Positions 24,358-37,559 of a DNA stretch of 64,000 nt are shown here, in pieces; within the stretch, counting starts at the first letter, position 1, and the number at the start of each line of letters is the position of its first letter. The translations under genes were made by a program, and so were the position numbers. The notes beneath the pieces were generated by a model. It was not told the DNA's origin. It saw only the letters and a program-made list of their open reading frames with translations, and searched no databases. Source of the stretch: Paragordius varius (taxonomy: Eukaryota > Nematomorpha); NCBI GenBank assembly GCA_964247055.1, contig OZ176053.1:13206001-13270000 (forward strand). The letters are read 5' to 3'.

Positions 24358-25832
24358 AACTTGAGTAATCATGCGACTAGTTTTATACATTAATTTTTAA
24401 AGTATTGTTGTAAAAATCGCATATGAAAGAGTTTGCCAAACTATCTCTATATTTATATGTAGTCCTACTAAGAGAATGTATAAAAAAAATTTTGTTCACC
24501 AGTGACCAATATCCGATTTTTAAGGACAAAGTTTAACTTGAGTATTGATGCGACTTATTGATACGATTAGTTTTATACATTAATTTATAAAGTATTGTTG
24601 TAATAATCGGATATGGAAAGAGTTTGTCAAACTATCTCTATATTTTGTTGTAGTCTTACTAAGAGAATGTATAAAAAATTATTTTGTTCACCGGTGACCA
24701 ATATCCGATTTATAAGGATTAAGTTTAACTTGAGTATTGATGCGACTTATTGATACGATTAGTTTTATACATTAATTTATAAAGTATTGTTGTAATAATC
24801 GGATATGAAAGAGTTTGTCAAACTATCTCTATATTTTGATGTAATCTTGCTAAGAGAATGTATAAAAAATAATTTTGTTCACCGGTGACCAATATCCGAT
24901 TTTTAAGGACAAAGTTTAACTTGAATATTGATGCGACTAGTTTAATACATTAATATTTAAAGTATAGTTGTAAAAATCGGATATGAAAGAGTTTTTCAAA
25001 CTATCTCTATATTTTGATGTAGTCTTACTAAGAGAATGTATAAAAAATAATTTTGTTCACCGGTGACCAATATCCGATTTTTAAGGACAAAGTTTAACTT
25101 GAGTATTGATACGATTTATTGATACGACTAGTTTTATACATTAATTTTTAAAGTATCGTTGTAAAAATCGGATATGAAAGAGTTTGTCAAACTATCTCTA
25201 TATTTTGATGTAGTCTTACTAAGAGAATGTATAAAAAATAATTTTGTTCACCGGTGACCAATATCCGATTTTTAAGGACAAAGTTTAACTTGAGTATTGA
25301 TACGATTAATTGATACGACTAGTTTTATACATTAATTTTTAAAGTATCGTTGTAAAAATCGGATATGAAAGAGTTTGTCAAACTATCTCTATATTTTGAT
25401 GTAGTCTTACTAAGAGAATGTATAAAAAATAATTTTGTTCACCAGTGACCAATATCCGATTTTTAAGGACAGAGTTTAACTTGAGTATTGATGCGACTAG
25501 TTTAACACATTAATTTTTAAAGTATCGTTGTAAAAATCGGATATGAAAGAGTTTGTCAAACTATCTCTATATTTTGATGTAGTCTTACTAAGAGAATGTA
25601 TAAAAAATAATTTTGTTCACCGGTGACCAATATCCGATTTTTAAGGACAAAGTTTAACTTGAGTATTGATGCGACTAGTTTAATACATTAATTTTTAAAG
25701 TATCGTTGTAAAAATCGGATATGAAAGAGTTTGTCAAACTATCTCTATATTTTGATGTAGTCTTACTAAGAGAATGTATAAAAAATTATTTGTTCACCGG
25801 GGACCAATATTCGATTTTTAAGGACAAAGTTT
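24358..25832 (+). repeat. 1,475-bp octamer F-G'-H-B-C-L-S-S
   Basis: Lengths are 177, 192, 191, 178, 191, 191, 178 and 177 (sum 1,475). B carries 'ttaatatttaaag' and 'gagtttttcaaac', shared with B monomers at about 27.5 and 29.2 kb. The final short monomer has lost one T ('attatttg') and reads 'atattcgat', a mark inherited by all the following heptamers. This octamer looks like the parent of those heptamers. Confidence 0.85.
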
Positions 25833-26010
25833 AACTTGAGTAATCATGCGACTAGTTTTATACATTAATTTTTAAAGTATTGTTGTAAAAATCGCATATG
25901 AAAGAGTTTGCCAAACTATCTCTATATTTATATGTAGTCTTACTAAGAGAATGTATAAAAAATTATTTTGTTCACCGGTGACCAATATCCGATTTATAAG
26001 GATTAAGTTT
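25833..26010 (+). repeat. Chimeric F/G' monomer (178 bp)
   Basis: The first part is F ('aatcat', 'gtttgccaaac', 'tttatatgtagtc'). From 'ttactaagag' on it is G', ending 'atttataaggattaag'. The same fusion begins the units at 27117, 28401, 30054 and 31338. In the octamer at 24358 F and G' are still separate. Confidence 0.87.
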
Positions 26011-27116
26011 AACTTGAGTATTGATGCGACTTATTGATACGATTAGTTTTATACATTAATTTATAAAGTATTGTTGTAATAATCGGATATGAAAGAGTTT
26101 GTCAAACTATCTCTATATTTTGATGTAATCTTGCTAAGAGAATGTATAAAAAATAATTTTGTTCACCGGTGACCAATATCCGATTTTTAAGGACAAAGTT
26201 TAACTTGAATATTGATGCGACTAGTTTAATACATTAATTTTTAAAGTATAGTTGTAAAAATCGGATATGAAAGAGTTTGTCAAACTATCTCTATATTTTG
26301 ATGTAGTCTTACTAAGAGAATGTATAAAAAATAATTTTGTTCACCGGTGACCAATATCCGATTTTTAAGGACAAAGTTTAACGTGAGTATTGATACGATT
26401 TATTGATACGACTAGTTTTATACATTAATTTTTAAAGTATCGTTGTAAAAATCAAATATGAAAGAGTTTGTCAAACTATCTCTATATTTTGATGTAGTCT
26501 TACTAAGAGAATGTATAAAAAATAATTTTGTTCACCGGTGACCAATATCCGATTTTTAAGGACAAAGTTTAACTTGAGTATTGATACGATTAATTGATAC
26601 GACTAGTTTTATACATTAATTTTTAAAGTATCGTTGTAAAAATCGGATATGAAAGAGTTTGTCAAACTATCTCTATATTTTGATGTAGTCTTACTAAGAG
26701 AATGTATAAAAAATAATTTTGTTCACCAGTGACCAATAACCGATTTTTAAGGACAGAGTTTAACTTGAGTATTGATGCGACTAGTTTAACACATTAATTT
26801 TTAAAGTATCGTTGTAAAAATCGGATATGAAAGAGTTTGTCAAACTATCTCTATATGTTGATGTAGTCTTACTAAGAGAATGTATAAAAAATAATTTTGT
26901 TCACCGGTGACCAATATCCGATTTTTAAGGACAAAGTTTAACTTGAGTATTGATGCGACTAGTTTAATACATTAATTTTTAAAGTATCGTTGTAAAAATC
27001 GGATATGAAAGAGTTTGTCAAACTATCTCTATATTTTGATGTAGTCTTACTAAGAGAATGTATAAAAAATTATTTGTTCACCGGGGACCAATATTCGATT
27101 TTTAAGGACAAAGTTT
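25833..27116 (+). repeat. 1,284-bp fused heptamer, unit 1
   Basis: Starts are 25833, 26011, 26202, 26380, 26571, 26762 and 26940, with lengths 178, 191, 178, 191, 191, 178 and 177. The first monomer is an F/G' chimera. C has 'atcaaatatg' and the 'taacac' monomer has 'ctatatgttg' (26851). Confidence 0.88.
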
Positions 27117-28400
27117 AACTTGAGTAATCATGCGACTAGTTTTATACATTAATTTTTAAAGTATTGTTGTAAAAATCGCATATGAAAGAGTTTGCCAAAC
27201 TATCTCTATATTTATATGTAGTCTTACTAAGAGAATGTATAAAAAATTATTTTGTTCACCGGTGACCAATATCCGATTTATAAGGATTAAGTTTAACTTG
27301 AGTATTGATGCGACTTATTGATACGATTAGTTTTATACATTAATTTATAAAGTATTGTTGTAATAATCGGATATGAAAGAGTTTGTCAAACTATCTCTAT
27401 ATTTTGATGTAATCTTGCTAAGAGAATGTATAAAAAATAATTTTGTTCACCGGTGACCAATATCCGATTTTTAAGGACAAAGTTTAACTTGAATATTGAT
27501 GCGACTAGTTTAATACATTAATATTTAAAGTATAGTTGTAAAAATCGGATATGAAAGAGTTTTTCAAACTATCTCTATATTTTGATGTAGTCTTACTAAG
27601 AGAATGTATAAAAAATAATTTTGTTCACCGGTGACCAATATCCGATTTTTAAGGACAAAGTTTAACTTGAGTATTGATACGATTTATTGATACGACTAGT
27701 TTTATACATTAATTTTTAAAGTATCGTTGTAAAAATCGGATATGAAAGAGTTTGTCAAACTATCTCTATATTTTGATGTAGTCTTACTAAGAGAATGTAT
27801 AAAAAATAATTTTGTTCACCGGTGACCAATATCCGATTTTTAAGGACAAAGTTTAACTTGAGTATTGATACGATTAATTGATACGACTAGTTTTATACAT
27901 TAATTTTTAAAGTATCGTTGTAAAAATCGGATATGAAAGAGTTTGTCAAACTATCTCTATATTTTGATGTAGTCTTACTAAGAGAATGTATAAAAAATAA
28001 TTTTGTTCACCAGTGACCAATATCCGATTTTTAAGGACAGAGTTTAACTTGAGTATTGATGCGACTAGTTTAACACATTAATTTTTAAAGTATCGTTGTA
28101 AAAATCGGATATGAAAGAGTTTGTCAAACTATCTCTATATTTTGATGTAGTCTTACTAAGAGAATGTATAAAAAATAATTTTGTTCACCGGTGACCAATA
28201 TCCGATTTTTAAGGACAAAGTTTAACTTGAGTATTGATGCGACTAGTTTAATACATTAATTTTTAAAGTATCGTTGTAAAAATCGGATATGAAAGAGTTT
28301 GTCAAACTATCTCTATATTTTGATGTAGTCTTACTAAGAGAATGTATAAAAAATTATTTGTTCACCGGGGACCAATATTCGATTTTTAAGGACAAAGTTT
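27117..28400 (+). repeat. 1,284-bp fused heptamer, unit 2
   Basis: It has the same composition as unit 1, but B carries the 'ttaatatttaaag' and 'gtttttcaaac' variants (27559), which lie 2,568 bp (two units) from those at 24991. Its C reads 'cggatatg' and begins 'aacttgag'. Confidence 0.87.
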
Positions 28401-30053
28401 AACTTGAGTAATCATGCGACTAGTTTTATACATTAATTTTTAAAGTATTGTTGTAAAAATCGCATATGAAAGAGTTTGCCAAACTATCTCTATATTTATA
28501 TGTAGTCTTACTAAGAGAATGTATAAAAAATTATTTTGTTCACCGGTGACCAATATCCGATTTATAAGGATTAAGTTTAACTTGAGTATTGATGCGACTT
28601 ATTGATACGATTAGTTTTATACATTAATTTATAAAGTATTGTTGTAATAATCGGATATGAAAGAGTTTGTCAAACTATCTCTATATTTTGATGTAATCTT
28701 GCTAAGAGAATGTATAAAAAATAATTTTGTTCACCGGTGACCAATATCCGATTTTTAAGGACAAAGTTTAACTTGAATATTGATGCGACTAGTTTAATAC
28801 ATTAATTTTTAAAGTATAGTTGTAAAAATCGGATATGAAAGAGTTTGTCAAACTATCTCTATATTTTGATGTAGTCTTACTAAGAGAATGTATAAAAAAT
28901 AATTTTGTTCACCGGTGACCAATATCCGATTTTTAAGGACAAAGTTTAACGTGAGTATTGATACGATTTATTGATACGACTAGTTTTATACATTAATTTT
29001 TAAAGTATCGTTGTAAAAATCGAATATGAAAGAGTTTGTCAAACTATCTCTATATTTTGATGTAGTCTTACTAAGAGAATGTATAAAAAATAATTTTGTT
29101 CACCGGTGACCAATATCCGATTTTTAAGGACAAAGTTTAACTTGAATATTGATGCGACTAGTTTAATACATTAATATTTAAAGTATAGTTGTAAAAATCG
29201 GATATGAAAGAGTTTTTCAAACTATCTCTATATTTTGATGTAGTCTTACTAAGAGAATGTATAAAAAATAATTTTGTTCACCGGTGACCAATATCCGATT
29301 TTTAAGGACAAAGTTTAACTTGAGTATTGATACGATTTATTGATACGACTAGTTTTATACATTAATTTTTAAAGTATCGTTGTAAAAATCGGATATGAAA
29401 GAGTTTGTCAAACTATCTCTATATTTTGATGTAGTCTTACTAAGAGAATGTATAAAAAATAATTTTGTTCACCGGTGACCAATATCCGATTTTTAAGGAC
29501 AAAGTTTAACTTGAGTATTGATACGATTAATTGATACGACTAGTTTTATACATTAATTTTTAAAGTATCGTTGTAAAAATCGGATATGAAAGAGTTTGTC
29601 AAACTATCTCTATATTTTGATGTAGTCTTACTAAGAGAATGTATAAAAAATAATTTTGTTCACCAGTGACCAATATCCGATTTTTAAGGACAGAGTTTAA
29701 CTTGAGTATTGATGCGACTAGTTTAACACATTAATTTTTAAAGTATCGTTGTAAAAATCGGATATGAAAGAGTTTGTCAAACTATCTCTATATTTTGATG
29801 TAGTCTTACTAAGAGAATGTATAAAAAATAATTTTGTTCACCGGTGACCAATATCCGATTTTTAAGGACAAAGTTTAACTTGAGTATTGATGCGACTAGT
29901 TTAATACATTAATTTTTAAAGTATCGTTGTAAAAATCGGATATGAAAGAGTTTGTCAAACTATCTCTATATTTTGATGTAGTCTTACTAAGAGAATGTAT
30001 AAAAAATTATTTGTTCACCGGGGACCAATATTCGATTTTTAAGGACAAAGTTT
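28401..30053 (+). repeat. 1,653-bp expanded unit 3 (heptamer plus B-C dimer)
   Basis: Starts are 28401, 28579, 28770, 28948, 29139, 29317, 29508, 29699 and 29877. It is the heptamer with an extra B-C dimer of 369 bp (178 + 191). The first B-C pair resembles unit 1 ('aacgtgag', 'atcgaatatg'). The second (29139-29507) carries the 'ttaatatttaaag' and 'gtttttcaaac' marks of unit 2. Confidence 0.87.
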
Positions 30054-31337
30054 AACTTGAGTAATCATGCGACTAGTTTTATACATTAATTTTTAAAGTA
30101 TTGTTGTAAAAATCGCATATGAAAGAGTTTGCCAAACTATCTCTATATTTATATGTAGTCTTACTAAGAGAATGTATAAAAAATTATTTTGTTCACCGGT
30201 GACCAATATCCGATTTATAAGGATTAAGTTTAACTTGAGTATTGATGCGACTTATTGATACGATTAGTTTTATACATTAATTTATAAAGTATTGTTGTAA
30301 TAATCGGATATGAAAGAGTTTGTCAAACTATCTCTATATTTTGATGTAATCTTGCTAAGAGAATGTATAAAAAATAATTTTGTTCACCGGTGACCAATAT
30401 CCGATTTTTAAGGACAAAGTTTAACTTGAATATTGATGCGACTAGTTTAATACATTAATTTTTAAAGTATAGTTGTAAAAATCGGATATGAAAGAGTTTG
30501 TCAAACTATCTCTATATTTTGATGTAGTCTTACTAAGAGAATGTATAAAAAATAATTTTGTTCACCGGTGACCAATATCCGATTTTTAAGGACAAAGTTT
30601 AACGTGAGTATTGATACGATTTATTGATACGACTAGTTTTATACATTAATTTTTAAAGTATCGTTGTAAAAATCGAATATGAAAGAGTTTGTCAAACTAT
30701 CTCTATATTTTGATGTAGTCTTACTAAGAGAATGTATAAAAAATAATTTTGTTCACCGGTGACCAATATCCGATTTTTAAGGACAAAGTTTAACTTGAGT
30801 ATTGATACGATTAATTGATACGACTAGTTTTATACATTAATTTTTAAAGTATCGTTGTAAAAATCGGATATGAAAGAGTTTGTCAAACTATCTCTATATT
30901 TTGATGTAGTCTTACTAAGAGAATGTATAAAAAATAATTTTGTTCACCAGTGACCAATATCCGATTTTTAAGGACAGAGTTTAACTTGAGTATTGATGCG
31001 ACTAGTTTAACACATTAATTTTTAAAGTATCGTTGTAAAAATCGGATATGAAAGAGTTTGTCAAACTATCTCTATATGTTGATGTAGTCTTACTAAGAGA
31101 ATGTATAAAAAATAATTTTGTTCACCGGTGACCAATATCCGATTTTTAAGGACAAAGTTTAACTTGAGTATTGATGCGACTAGTTTAATACATTAATTTT
31201 TAAAGTATCGTTGTAAAAATCGGATATGAAAGAGTTTGTCAAACTATCTCTATATTTTGATGTAGTCTTACTAAGAGAATGTATAAAAAATTATTTGTTC
31301 ACCGGGGACCAATATTCGATTTTTAAGGACAAAGTTT
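30054..31337 (+). repeat. 1,284-bp fused heptamer, unit 4
   Basis: It matches unit 1 at +4,221 bp (1,284 + 1,284 + 1,653), including the private 'ctatatgttg' (31072 versus 26851). This implies a 23-monomer super-unit of which unit 4 begins the second copy. One visible difference: C reads 'atcgaatatg' here and 'atcaaatatg' in unit 1. Confidence 0.85.
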
Positions 31338-32430
31338 AACTTGAGTAATCATGCGACTAGTTTTATACATTAATTTTTAAAGTATTGTTGTAAAAATCGC
31401 ATATGAAAGAGTTTGCCAAACTATCTCTATATTTATATGTAGTCTTACTAAGAGAATGTATAAAAAATTATTTTGTTCACCGGTGACCAATATCCGATTT
31501 ATAAGGATTAAGTTTAACTTGAGTATTGATGCGACTTATTGATACGATTAGTTTTATACATTAATTTATAAAGTATTGTTGTAATAATCGGATATGAAAG
31601 AGTTTGTCAAACTATCTCTATATTTTGATGTAATCTTGCTAAGAGAATGTATAAAAAATAATTTTGTTCACCGGTGACCAATATCCGATTTTTAAGGACA
31701 AAGTTTAACTTGAATATTGATGCGACTAGTTTAATACATTAATTTTTAAAGTATAGTTGTAAAAATCGGATATGAAAGAGTTTGTCAAACTATCTCTATA
31801 TTTTGATGTAGTCTTACTAAGAGAATGTATAAAAAATAATTTTGTTCACCGGTGACCAATATCCGATTTTTAAGGACAAAGTTTAACGTGAGTATTGATA
31901 CGATTTATTGATACGACTAGTTTTATACATTAATTTTTAAAGTATCGTTATAAAAATCGAATATGAAAGAGTTTGTCAAACTATCTCTATATTTTGATGT
32001 AGTCTTACTAAGAGAATGTATAAAAAATAATTTTGTTCACCGGTGACCAATATCCGATTTTTAAGGACAAAGTTTAACTTGAGTATTGATGCGACTAGTT
32101 TAACACATTAATTTTTAAAGTATCGTTGTAAAAATCGGATATGAAAGAGTTTGTCAAACTATCTCTAATATTTGATGTAGTCTTACTAAGAGAATGTATA
32201 AAAAATAATTTTGTTCACCGGTGACCAATATCCGATTTTTAAGGACAAAGTTTAACTTGAGTATTGATGCGACTAGTTTAATACATTAATTTTTAAAGTA
32301 TCGTTGTACAATCGGATATGAAAGAGTTTGTCAAACTATCTCTATATTTTGATGTAGTCTTCCTAAGAGAATGTATAAAAAATTATTTTGTTCACCGGGG
32401 ACCAATATCCGATTTTTAAGGACAAAGTTT
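31338..32430 (+). repeat. 1,093-bp hexamer F/G'-H-B-C-D-E
   Basis: It starts with the same F/G' fusion as the preceding heptamers but continues with D and E rather than the 'attaattg' triplet (178, 191, 178, 191, 178, 177). It is therefore a hybrid of the two heptamer kinds. E reads 'gtcttcctaag', shared with E of the 35363 unit. Confidence 0.82.
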
Positions 32431-32975
32431 AACTTGAGTAGTCATGCGACTACTTTTATACATTAATTTTTAAAGTATTGTTGTAAAAATCGGATATGAA
32501 AGAGTTTGCCAAACTATCTCTATATTTATATGTAGTCCTACTAAGAGAATGTATAAAAAAAATTTTGCTCACCGGTGACCAATTTCCGATTTTTAAGGAC
32601 AAAGTTTAACTTGAGTATTGATGCGACTTATTGATACGACTAGTTTATACATTAATTTATAAAGTATCGTTGTAAAAATCGGATATGAAAGAGTTTGTCA
32701 AACTATCTCTATTATTTGATGTAGTTTAGCTAAGAGAATGTATAAAAAATTATTTTGTTCACCGGTGACCAATATCCGATTTTTAAGGACAAAGTTTAAC
32801 TTGAGTATTGATGCGACGAGTTTAATACATTAATTTTTAAAGTATAGTTGTAAAAATCGGATATGAAAGAGTTTGTCAAACTATCTCTATAATTTGATGT
32901 AGTCTTACTAAGAGAATGTATAAAAAATTATTTTGTTCACCGGGGACCAATATCCGATTTTTAAGGACAAAGTTT
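32431..32975 (+). repeat. 545-bp trimer F-G-B'
   Basis: F carries the rare 'gtagtcat' start and ends with 'accaatttccgat'. It is followed by G ('tagtttagc') and a 'gcgacgag' monomer with a CGGGG end. The same F, with both marks, lies at 36647 (offset 4,216 bp), where it starts a longer unit. The third monomer is chimeric, with a B-like start and a CGGGG end. Confidence 0.8.
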
Positions 32976-35900
32976 AACTTGAGTAATCATGCGACTAGTT
33001 TTATACATTAATTTTTAAAGTATTGTTGTAAAAATCGGATATGAAAGAGTTTGCCAAACTATCTCTATATTTATATGTAGTCCTACTAAGAGAATGTATA
33101 AAAAAAATTTTGCTCACCGGTGACCAATATCCGATTTTTAAGGACAAAGTTTAACTTGAGTATTGATGCGACTTATTGATACGACTAGTTTATACATTAA
33201 TTTATAAAGTATCGTTGTAATAATCGGATATGGAAAGAGTTTGTCAAACTATCTCTATATTTTGATGTAGTCTTACTAAGAGAATGTATAAAAAATTATT
33301 TTGTTCACCGGTGACCAATATCCGATTTATAAGGATTAAGTTTAACTTGAGTATTGATGCGACTTATTGATACGATTAGTTTTATACATTAATTTATAAA
33401 GTATTGTTGTAATAATCGGATATGAAAGAGTTTGTCAAACTATCTCTATATTTTGATGTAATCTTGCTAAGAGAATGTATAAAAAATAATTTTGTTCACC
33501 GGTGACCAATATCCGATTTTTAAGGACAAAGTTTAACTTGAATATTGATGCGACTAGTTTAATACATTAATTTTTAAAGTATAGTTGTAAAAATCGGATA
33601 TGAAAGAGTTTGTCAAACTATCTCTATATTTTGATGTAGTCTTACTAAGAGAATGTATAAAAAATAATTTTGTTCACCGGTGACCAATATCCGATTTTTA
33701 AGGACAAAGTTTAACGTGAGTATTGATACGATTTATTGATACGACTAGTTTTATACATTAATTTTTAAAGTATCGTTGTAAAAATCGAATATGAAAGAGC
33801 TTGTCAAACTATCTCTATATTTTGATGTAGTCTTACTAAGAGAATGTATAAAAAATTATTTTGTTCACCGGTGACCAATATCCGATTTTTAAGGACAAAG
33901 TTTAACTTGAGTATTGATGCGACTAGTTTAATACATTAATTTTTAAAGTATCGTTGTACAATCGGATATGAAAGAGTTTGTCAAACTATCTCTATATTTT
34001 GATGTAGTCCTACTAAGAGAATGTATAAAAAATTATTTTGTTCACCGGGGACCAATATCCGATTTTTAAGGACAAAGTTTAACTTGAGTAATCATGCGAC
34101 TAGTTTTATACATTAATTTTTAAAGTATTGTTGTAAAAATCGGATATGAAAGAGTTTGCCAAACTATCTCTATATTTATATGTAGTCCTACTAAGAGAAT
34201 GTATAAAAAAAATTTTGCTCACCGGTGACCAATATCCGATTTTTAAGGACAAAGTTTAACTTGAGTATTGATGCGACTTAATGATACGACTAGTTTATAC
34301 ATTAATTTATAAAGTATCGTTGTATAAATCGGATATGAAAGAGTTTGTCAAACTATCTCTATTATTTGATGTAGTTTAGCTAAGAGAATGTATAAAAAAT
34401 TATTTTGTTCACCGGTGACCAATATCCGATTTTTAAGGACAAAGTTTAACTTGAGTATTGATGCGACGAGTTTAATACATTAATTTTTAAAGTATAGTTG
34501 TAAAAATCGGATATGAAAGAGGTTGTCAAACTATCTCTATATTTTGATGTAGTCTTACTAAGAGAATGTATAAAAAATAATTTTGTTCACCGGTGACCAA
34601 TATCCGATTTTTAAGGACAAAGTTTAACTTGAGTATTGATACGATTTATTGATACGACTAGTTTTATACATTAATTTTTAAAGTATCGTTGTAAAAATCG
34701 GATATGAAAGAGTTTGTTAAACTATCTCTATATTTTGATGTAGTCTTACTAAGAGAATGTATAAAAAATAATTTTGTTCACCGGTGACCAATATCCGATT
34801 TTTAAGGACAAAGTTTAACTTGAGTATTGATACGATTAATTGATACGACTAGTTTTATACATTAATTTTTAAAGTATCGTTGTAAAAATCGGATATGAAA
34901 GAGTTTGTCAAACTATCTCTATATTTTGATGTAGTCTTACTAAGAGAATGTATAAAAAATAATTTTGTTCACCAGTGACCAATATCCGATTTTTAAGGAC
35001 AAAGTTTAACTTGAGTATTGATGCGACTAGTTTAACACATTAATTTTTAAAGTATCGTTGTAAAAATCGGATATGAAAGAGTTTGTCAAACTATCTCTAT
35101 ATTTTGATGTAGTCTTACTAAGAGAATGTATAAAAAATAATTTTGTTCACCGGTGACCAATATCCGATTTTTAAGGACAAAGTTTAACTTGAGTATTGAT
35201 GCGACTAGTTTAATACATTAATTTTTAAAGTATCGTTGTAAAAATCGGATATGAAAGAGTTTGTCAAACTATCTCTATATTTTGATGTAGTCTTACTAAG
35301 AGAATGTATAAAAAATTATTTGTTCACCGGGGACCAATATCCGATTTTTAAGGACAAAGTTTAACTTGAGTAATCATGCGACTAGTTTTATACATTAATT
35401 TTTAAAGTATTGTTGTAAAAATCGCATATGAAAGAGTTTGCCAAACTATCTCTATATTTATATGTAGTCCTACTAAGAGAATGTATAAAAAAAATTTTGT
35501 TCACCAGTGACCAATATCCGATTTTTAAGGACAAAGTTTAACTTGAGTATTGATGCGACTTATTGATACGATTAGTTTTATACATTAATTTATAAAGTAT
35601 TGTTGTAATAATCGGATATGGAAAGAGTTTGTCAAACTATCTCTATATTTTGATGTAGTCTTACTAAGAGAATGTATAAAAAATTATTTTGTTCACCGGT
35701 GACCAATATCCGATTTATAAGGATTAAGTTTAACTTGAGTATTGATGCGACTTATTGATACGATTAGTTTTATACATTAATTTATAAAGTATTGTTGTAA
35801 TAATCGGATATGAAAGAGTTTGTCAAACTATCTCTATATTTTGATGTAATCTTGCTAAGAGAATGTATAAAAAATAATTTTGTTCACCGGTGACCAATAT

Positions 35901-36515
35901 CCGATTTTTAAGGACAAAGTTTAACTTGAATATTGATGCGACTAGTTTAATACATTAATTTTTAAAGTATAGTTGTAAAAATCGGATATGAAAGAGTTTG
36001 TCAAACTATCTCTATATTTTGATGTAGTCTTACTAAGAGAATGTATAAAAAATAATTTTGTTCACCGGTGACCAATATCCGATTTTTAAGGACAAAGTTT
36101 AACGTGAGTATTGATACGATTTATTGATACGACTAGTTTTATACATTAATTTTTAAAGTATCGTTGTAAAAATCGAATATGAAAGAGTTTGTCAAACTAT
36201 CTCTATATTTTGATGTAGTCTTACTAAGAGAATGTATAAAAAATAATTTTGTTCACCGGTGACCAATATCCGATTTTTAAGGACAAAGTTTAACTTGAGT
36301 ATTGATGCGACTAGTTTAACACATTAATTTTTAAAGTATCGTTGTAAAAATCGGATATGAAAGAGTTTGTCAAACTATCTCTAATATTTGATGTAGTCTT
36401 ACTAAGAGAATGTATAAAAAATAATTTTGTTCACCGGTGACCAATATCCGATTTTTAAGGACAAAGTTTAACTTGAGTATTGATGCGACTAGTTTAATAC
36501 ATTAATTTTTAAAGT
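32940..36515 (+). repeat. 4,584-bp segmental repeat, copy 1 (matched part)
   Basis: F starts at 32976, 34081 and 35363 recur at 37560, 38665 and 39947. Private marks repeat at the same offset: 'gagcttgtc' (33800 and 38384), 'gaggttgtc', 'gacttaatgatacg' and 'gtttgttaaac'. A chimeric long monomer (33153) joins a G start to a G' end in both copies. The repeat period is about 25 monomers. Because period and copy are in direct tandem, copy 1 extends to about 37.5 kb, but copy 2 matches only as far as the base given here. Confidence 0.85.
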
Positions 36516-37559
36516 ATCGTTGTACAATCGGATATGAAAGAGTTTGTCAAACTATCTCTATATTTTGATGTAGTCTTCCTAAGAGAATGTATAAAAAATT
36601 ATTTTGTTCACCGGGGACCAATATCCGATTTTTAAGGACAAAGTTTAACTTGAGTAGTCATGCGACTACTTTTATACATTAATTTTTAAAGTATTGTTGT
36701 AAAAATCGGATATGAAAGAGTTTGCCAAACTATCTCTATATTTATATGTAGTCCTACTAAGAGAATGTATAAAAAAAATTTTGCTCACCGGTGACCAATT
36801 TCCGATTTTTAAGGACAAAGTTTAACTTGAGTATTGATGCGACTTATTGATACGACTAGTTTATACATTAATTTATAAAGTATCGTTGTAAAAATCGGAT
36901 ATGAAAGAGTTTGTCAAACTATCTCTATTATTTGATGTAGTTTAGCTAAGAGAATGTATAAAAAATTATTTTGTTCACCGGTGACCAATATCCGATTTTT
37001 AAGGACAAAGTTTAACTTGAGTATTGATGCGACGAGTTTAATACATTAATTTTTAAAGTATAGTTGTAAAAATCGGATATGAAAGAGTTTGTCAAACTAT
37101 CTCTATATTTTGATGTAGTCTTACTAAGAGCATGTATAAAAAATAATTTTGTTCACCGGTGACCAATATCCGATTTTTAAGGACAAAGTTTAACTTGAGT
37201 ATTGATACGATTTATTGATACGACTAGTTTTATACATTAATTTTTAAAGTATCGTTGTAAAAATCGGATATGAAAGAGTTTGTCAAACTATCTCTATAAT
37301 TTGATGTAGTCTTACTAAGAGAATGTATAAAAAATAATTTTGTTCACCGGTGACCAATATCCGATTTTTAAGGACAAAGTTTAACTTGAGTATTGATGCG
37401 ACTAGTTTAATACATTAATTTTTAAAGTATCGTTGTACAATCGGATATGAAAGAGTTTGTCAAACTATCTCTATATTTTGATGTAGTCTTACTAAGAGAA
37501 TGTATAAAAAATTATTTTGTTCACCGGGGACCAATATCCGATTTTTAAGGACAAAGTTT
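36516..37559 (+). repeat. Interval between the matched parts of the 4,584-bp copies
   Basis: It holds the end of an E monomer with 'gtcttcctaag', the 'gtagtcat' F (36647), G, a 'gcgacgag' monomer with 'agagcatg', a C-like monomer and an E monomer. F-to-F spacing is 913 bp. It is ordinary array sequence whose first part parallels 32.3-32.9 kb at +4,216. Confidence 0.75.
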
